A DNA stretch of 56,954 nt from Leptolyngbyaceae cyanobacterium MO_188.B28. GTDB lineage: Bacteria > Cyanobacteriota > Cyanobacteriia > Phormidesmidales > Phormidesmidaceae. Below, piece by piece: positions 55,937 to 56,954 of this stretch; position 1 is the first letter of the stretch; every line of letters begins with the position of its first letter. The stretch lies in contig JASJDH010000008.1 in assembly GCA_030065175.1 (NCBI GenBank), positions 1 through 56,954 on the forward strand, written 5' to 3'. The notes beneath the pieces are model-generated. The model worked only from the letters and a program-made list of their open reading frames with translations, was not told where the DNA came from and made no database searches. The translations under genes and the position numbers were made by a program.

Positions 55937-56387
55937 ACATCCACCCCGACAACGCTCTCTCAATATTGTTAGACCTCACCCCGCAAGCTTGAGGAAGCCG
56001 CTGTACAACCCCTCAGACCATTCGGGACAGGGACACGTCCGGTAGAAACCACCCCAGCCACTTCACCTTTCCCAAAAACACGCAAGCGGGCTCCCAAATT
56101 AGTTTGGAAATCCGCTTGCGTCGAAGCAGGAGGCGCTAATCTTGCTTTGATTACGGATGCCAGTAGGTGACAGCAACGGCGATCGCGATTAGCCTCCAAG
56201 TCACCACAGCGTAAATGACGCCTAATCTTTGTTGCTTCTCAGGCGCATCGCTGGCCGCATAGGACATCTGAATATGTGGATTCTTAAGGGCTGTGGCGGT
56301 CCCAGCAACTCCTGAATTATCTAGGTAAGAGCTTTTTGGATACAGACCCTGGCAGGTGATTGAATTGCTAAAGATCCTCTCCCCAAA

Positions 56388-56651
56388 TTGGCCAAGGAGC
56401 TACCAGGGATCGAGTTACGCTATCAAATGGAGACAGACGCCTTCCTGATCCGCTGGCAGGGACAGGTGGTAGGGCGCATTTTCACAGACGGCATGCTCAA
56501 CTTAGATTTGATGCACACCAAGACATGGAGCACTTTCAGCCATAACAGGCCGCAAAGAGTCAAAGCGTTTTACGCCAGCCTTGAGGCGTTTCTAAACGAC
56601 ATCAAGCCCCTCTACAACCCCGATATTCTGCAACGGATCCGGAAGGATTGA
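56388..56651 (+). CDS. Hypothetical protein, 87 aa
   Basis: TTG start at 56388; an ATG at 56427 would give 74 aa (METDAFLIRW). Globular-looking composition with DAFLIRWQGQVVGRIF, KTWSTFSHNRPQRVKAFYASLEAFLN and LYNPDILQRIRKD. No signal peptide or membrane helix. The frame is closed by a TGA shortly upstream of the TTG. Family not recognised. It may be a free-standing small gene, since no coding neighbour is in the same direction within 450 bp. Confidence 0.5.
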   Translation: MAKELPGIELRYQMETDAFLIRWQGQVVGRIFTDGMLNLDLMHTKTWSTFSHNRPQRVKAFYASLEAFLNDIKPLYNPDILQRIRKD

Positions 56652-56727
56652 ACAGTTGGCGTCCATACAACTGCCCCCATAACCAACCGCTTCCCCTCTC
56701 ATATTAAGTCGGGTTAAATACCCATAA

Positions 56728-56954
56728 TTAAGCAGCCTCCTTTGTACCAACGCCTGGCCACCAGTGATAGGCGGTCAACCCGCGAATCAGCTCTTGCTGT
56801 TTGAATAGCCGTCGACATCGCTGATAGACTAACTCTTCCACCTCTGCAATGGTCTTAAATGACTGATTTGCTAACGGTTCATTCACCAGCGGCCACAATC
56901 GCTCAGCCGGTTGTAGCTCCGGGGAGTAGGGCGGCATTAGCACTATATGAATGC
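56728..56954 (-). pseudogene. IS630-family transposase, C-terminal part (runs off right edge)
   Basis: The minus-strand frame is open to the window edge. LMPPYSPELQPAERLWP is the catalytic Glu motif of IS630/Tc1-type DDE transposases, and the remainder (FKTIAEVEELVYQRCRRLF, YHWWPGVGTKEAA) is their normal tail. The catalytic start lies outside. Whether the copy is complete cannot be seen. Confidence 0.85.

Overview
The window reads as accessory DNA from a cyanobacterium. Signs of this are GCGATCGC (HIP1-type) octamers (for example near 2734, 15800, 33575 and 56178), a DUF4278 protein, a PEP-CTERM secreted metalloprotease, a caspase/STAND protein, FIST and EAL signalling proteins, and insertion-sequence types common in that phylum. 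No rRNA, tRNA, CRISPR array or core housekeeping gene was seen.

1-14 kb is a mobile-element and conflict-gene patchwork. It holds an IS5 transposase tail, a TIR-domain membrane protein, a Phd/ParE toxin-antitoxin pair, an ISL3 fragment, a large serine recombinase without its catalytic domain, an apparently intact tnpA-only Tn3-family transposon (39-bp perfect ends) cutting an IS6-type transposase, a pentapeptide-repeat protein with signalling-type N-terminal domains, and a TPR protein. 14-28 kb is a secretion/effector region. A giant type-I-secreted metalloprotease carries a 13-copy GGWWQ array, RTX repeats, five CBM-like modules and two duplicated C-type lectin domains. It is paired with a PEP-CTERM paralogue and a fossil of a third copy. 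An EAL phosphodiesterase gene between them is interrupted by an IS whose exact removal restores the frame. Next come a STAND-type TPR protein lacking its ATPase and a STAS protein.

28-36 kb has an IS200 element, a CBS/PAS kinase pseudogene, DUF4278, a newly noted 54-codon membrane ORF with its own terminator, and a caspase-nSTAND1 protein. 36-49 kb is a signalling block: a REC-GAF regulator facing a co-directional set (PhnD-like lipoprotein, hybrid histidine kinase, REC-histidine kinase, FIST sensor, histidine kinase), then a REC-GAF-GGDEF-EAL protein. Two pairs of genes there overlap or abut, suggesting one relay that joins an extracytoplasmic ligand, a cytoplasmic FIST ligand and c-di-GMP turnover.

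49-57 kb holds a solitary multi-repeat transposon end, a response-regulator fragment broken by an amber codon, a TPR/WD-like repeat protein, a universal stress protein, small ORFs and an IS630 fragment. Two families of non-autonomous inverted-repeat elements (about 200 bp, three copies; about 370 bp, two copies) are scattered through the window. All functional calls rest on motif recognition by eye; no database search was possible.
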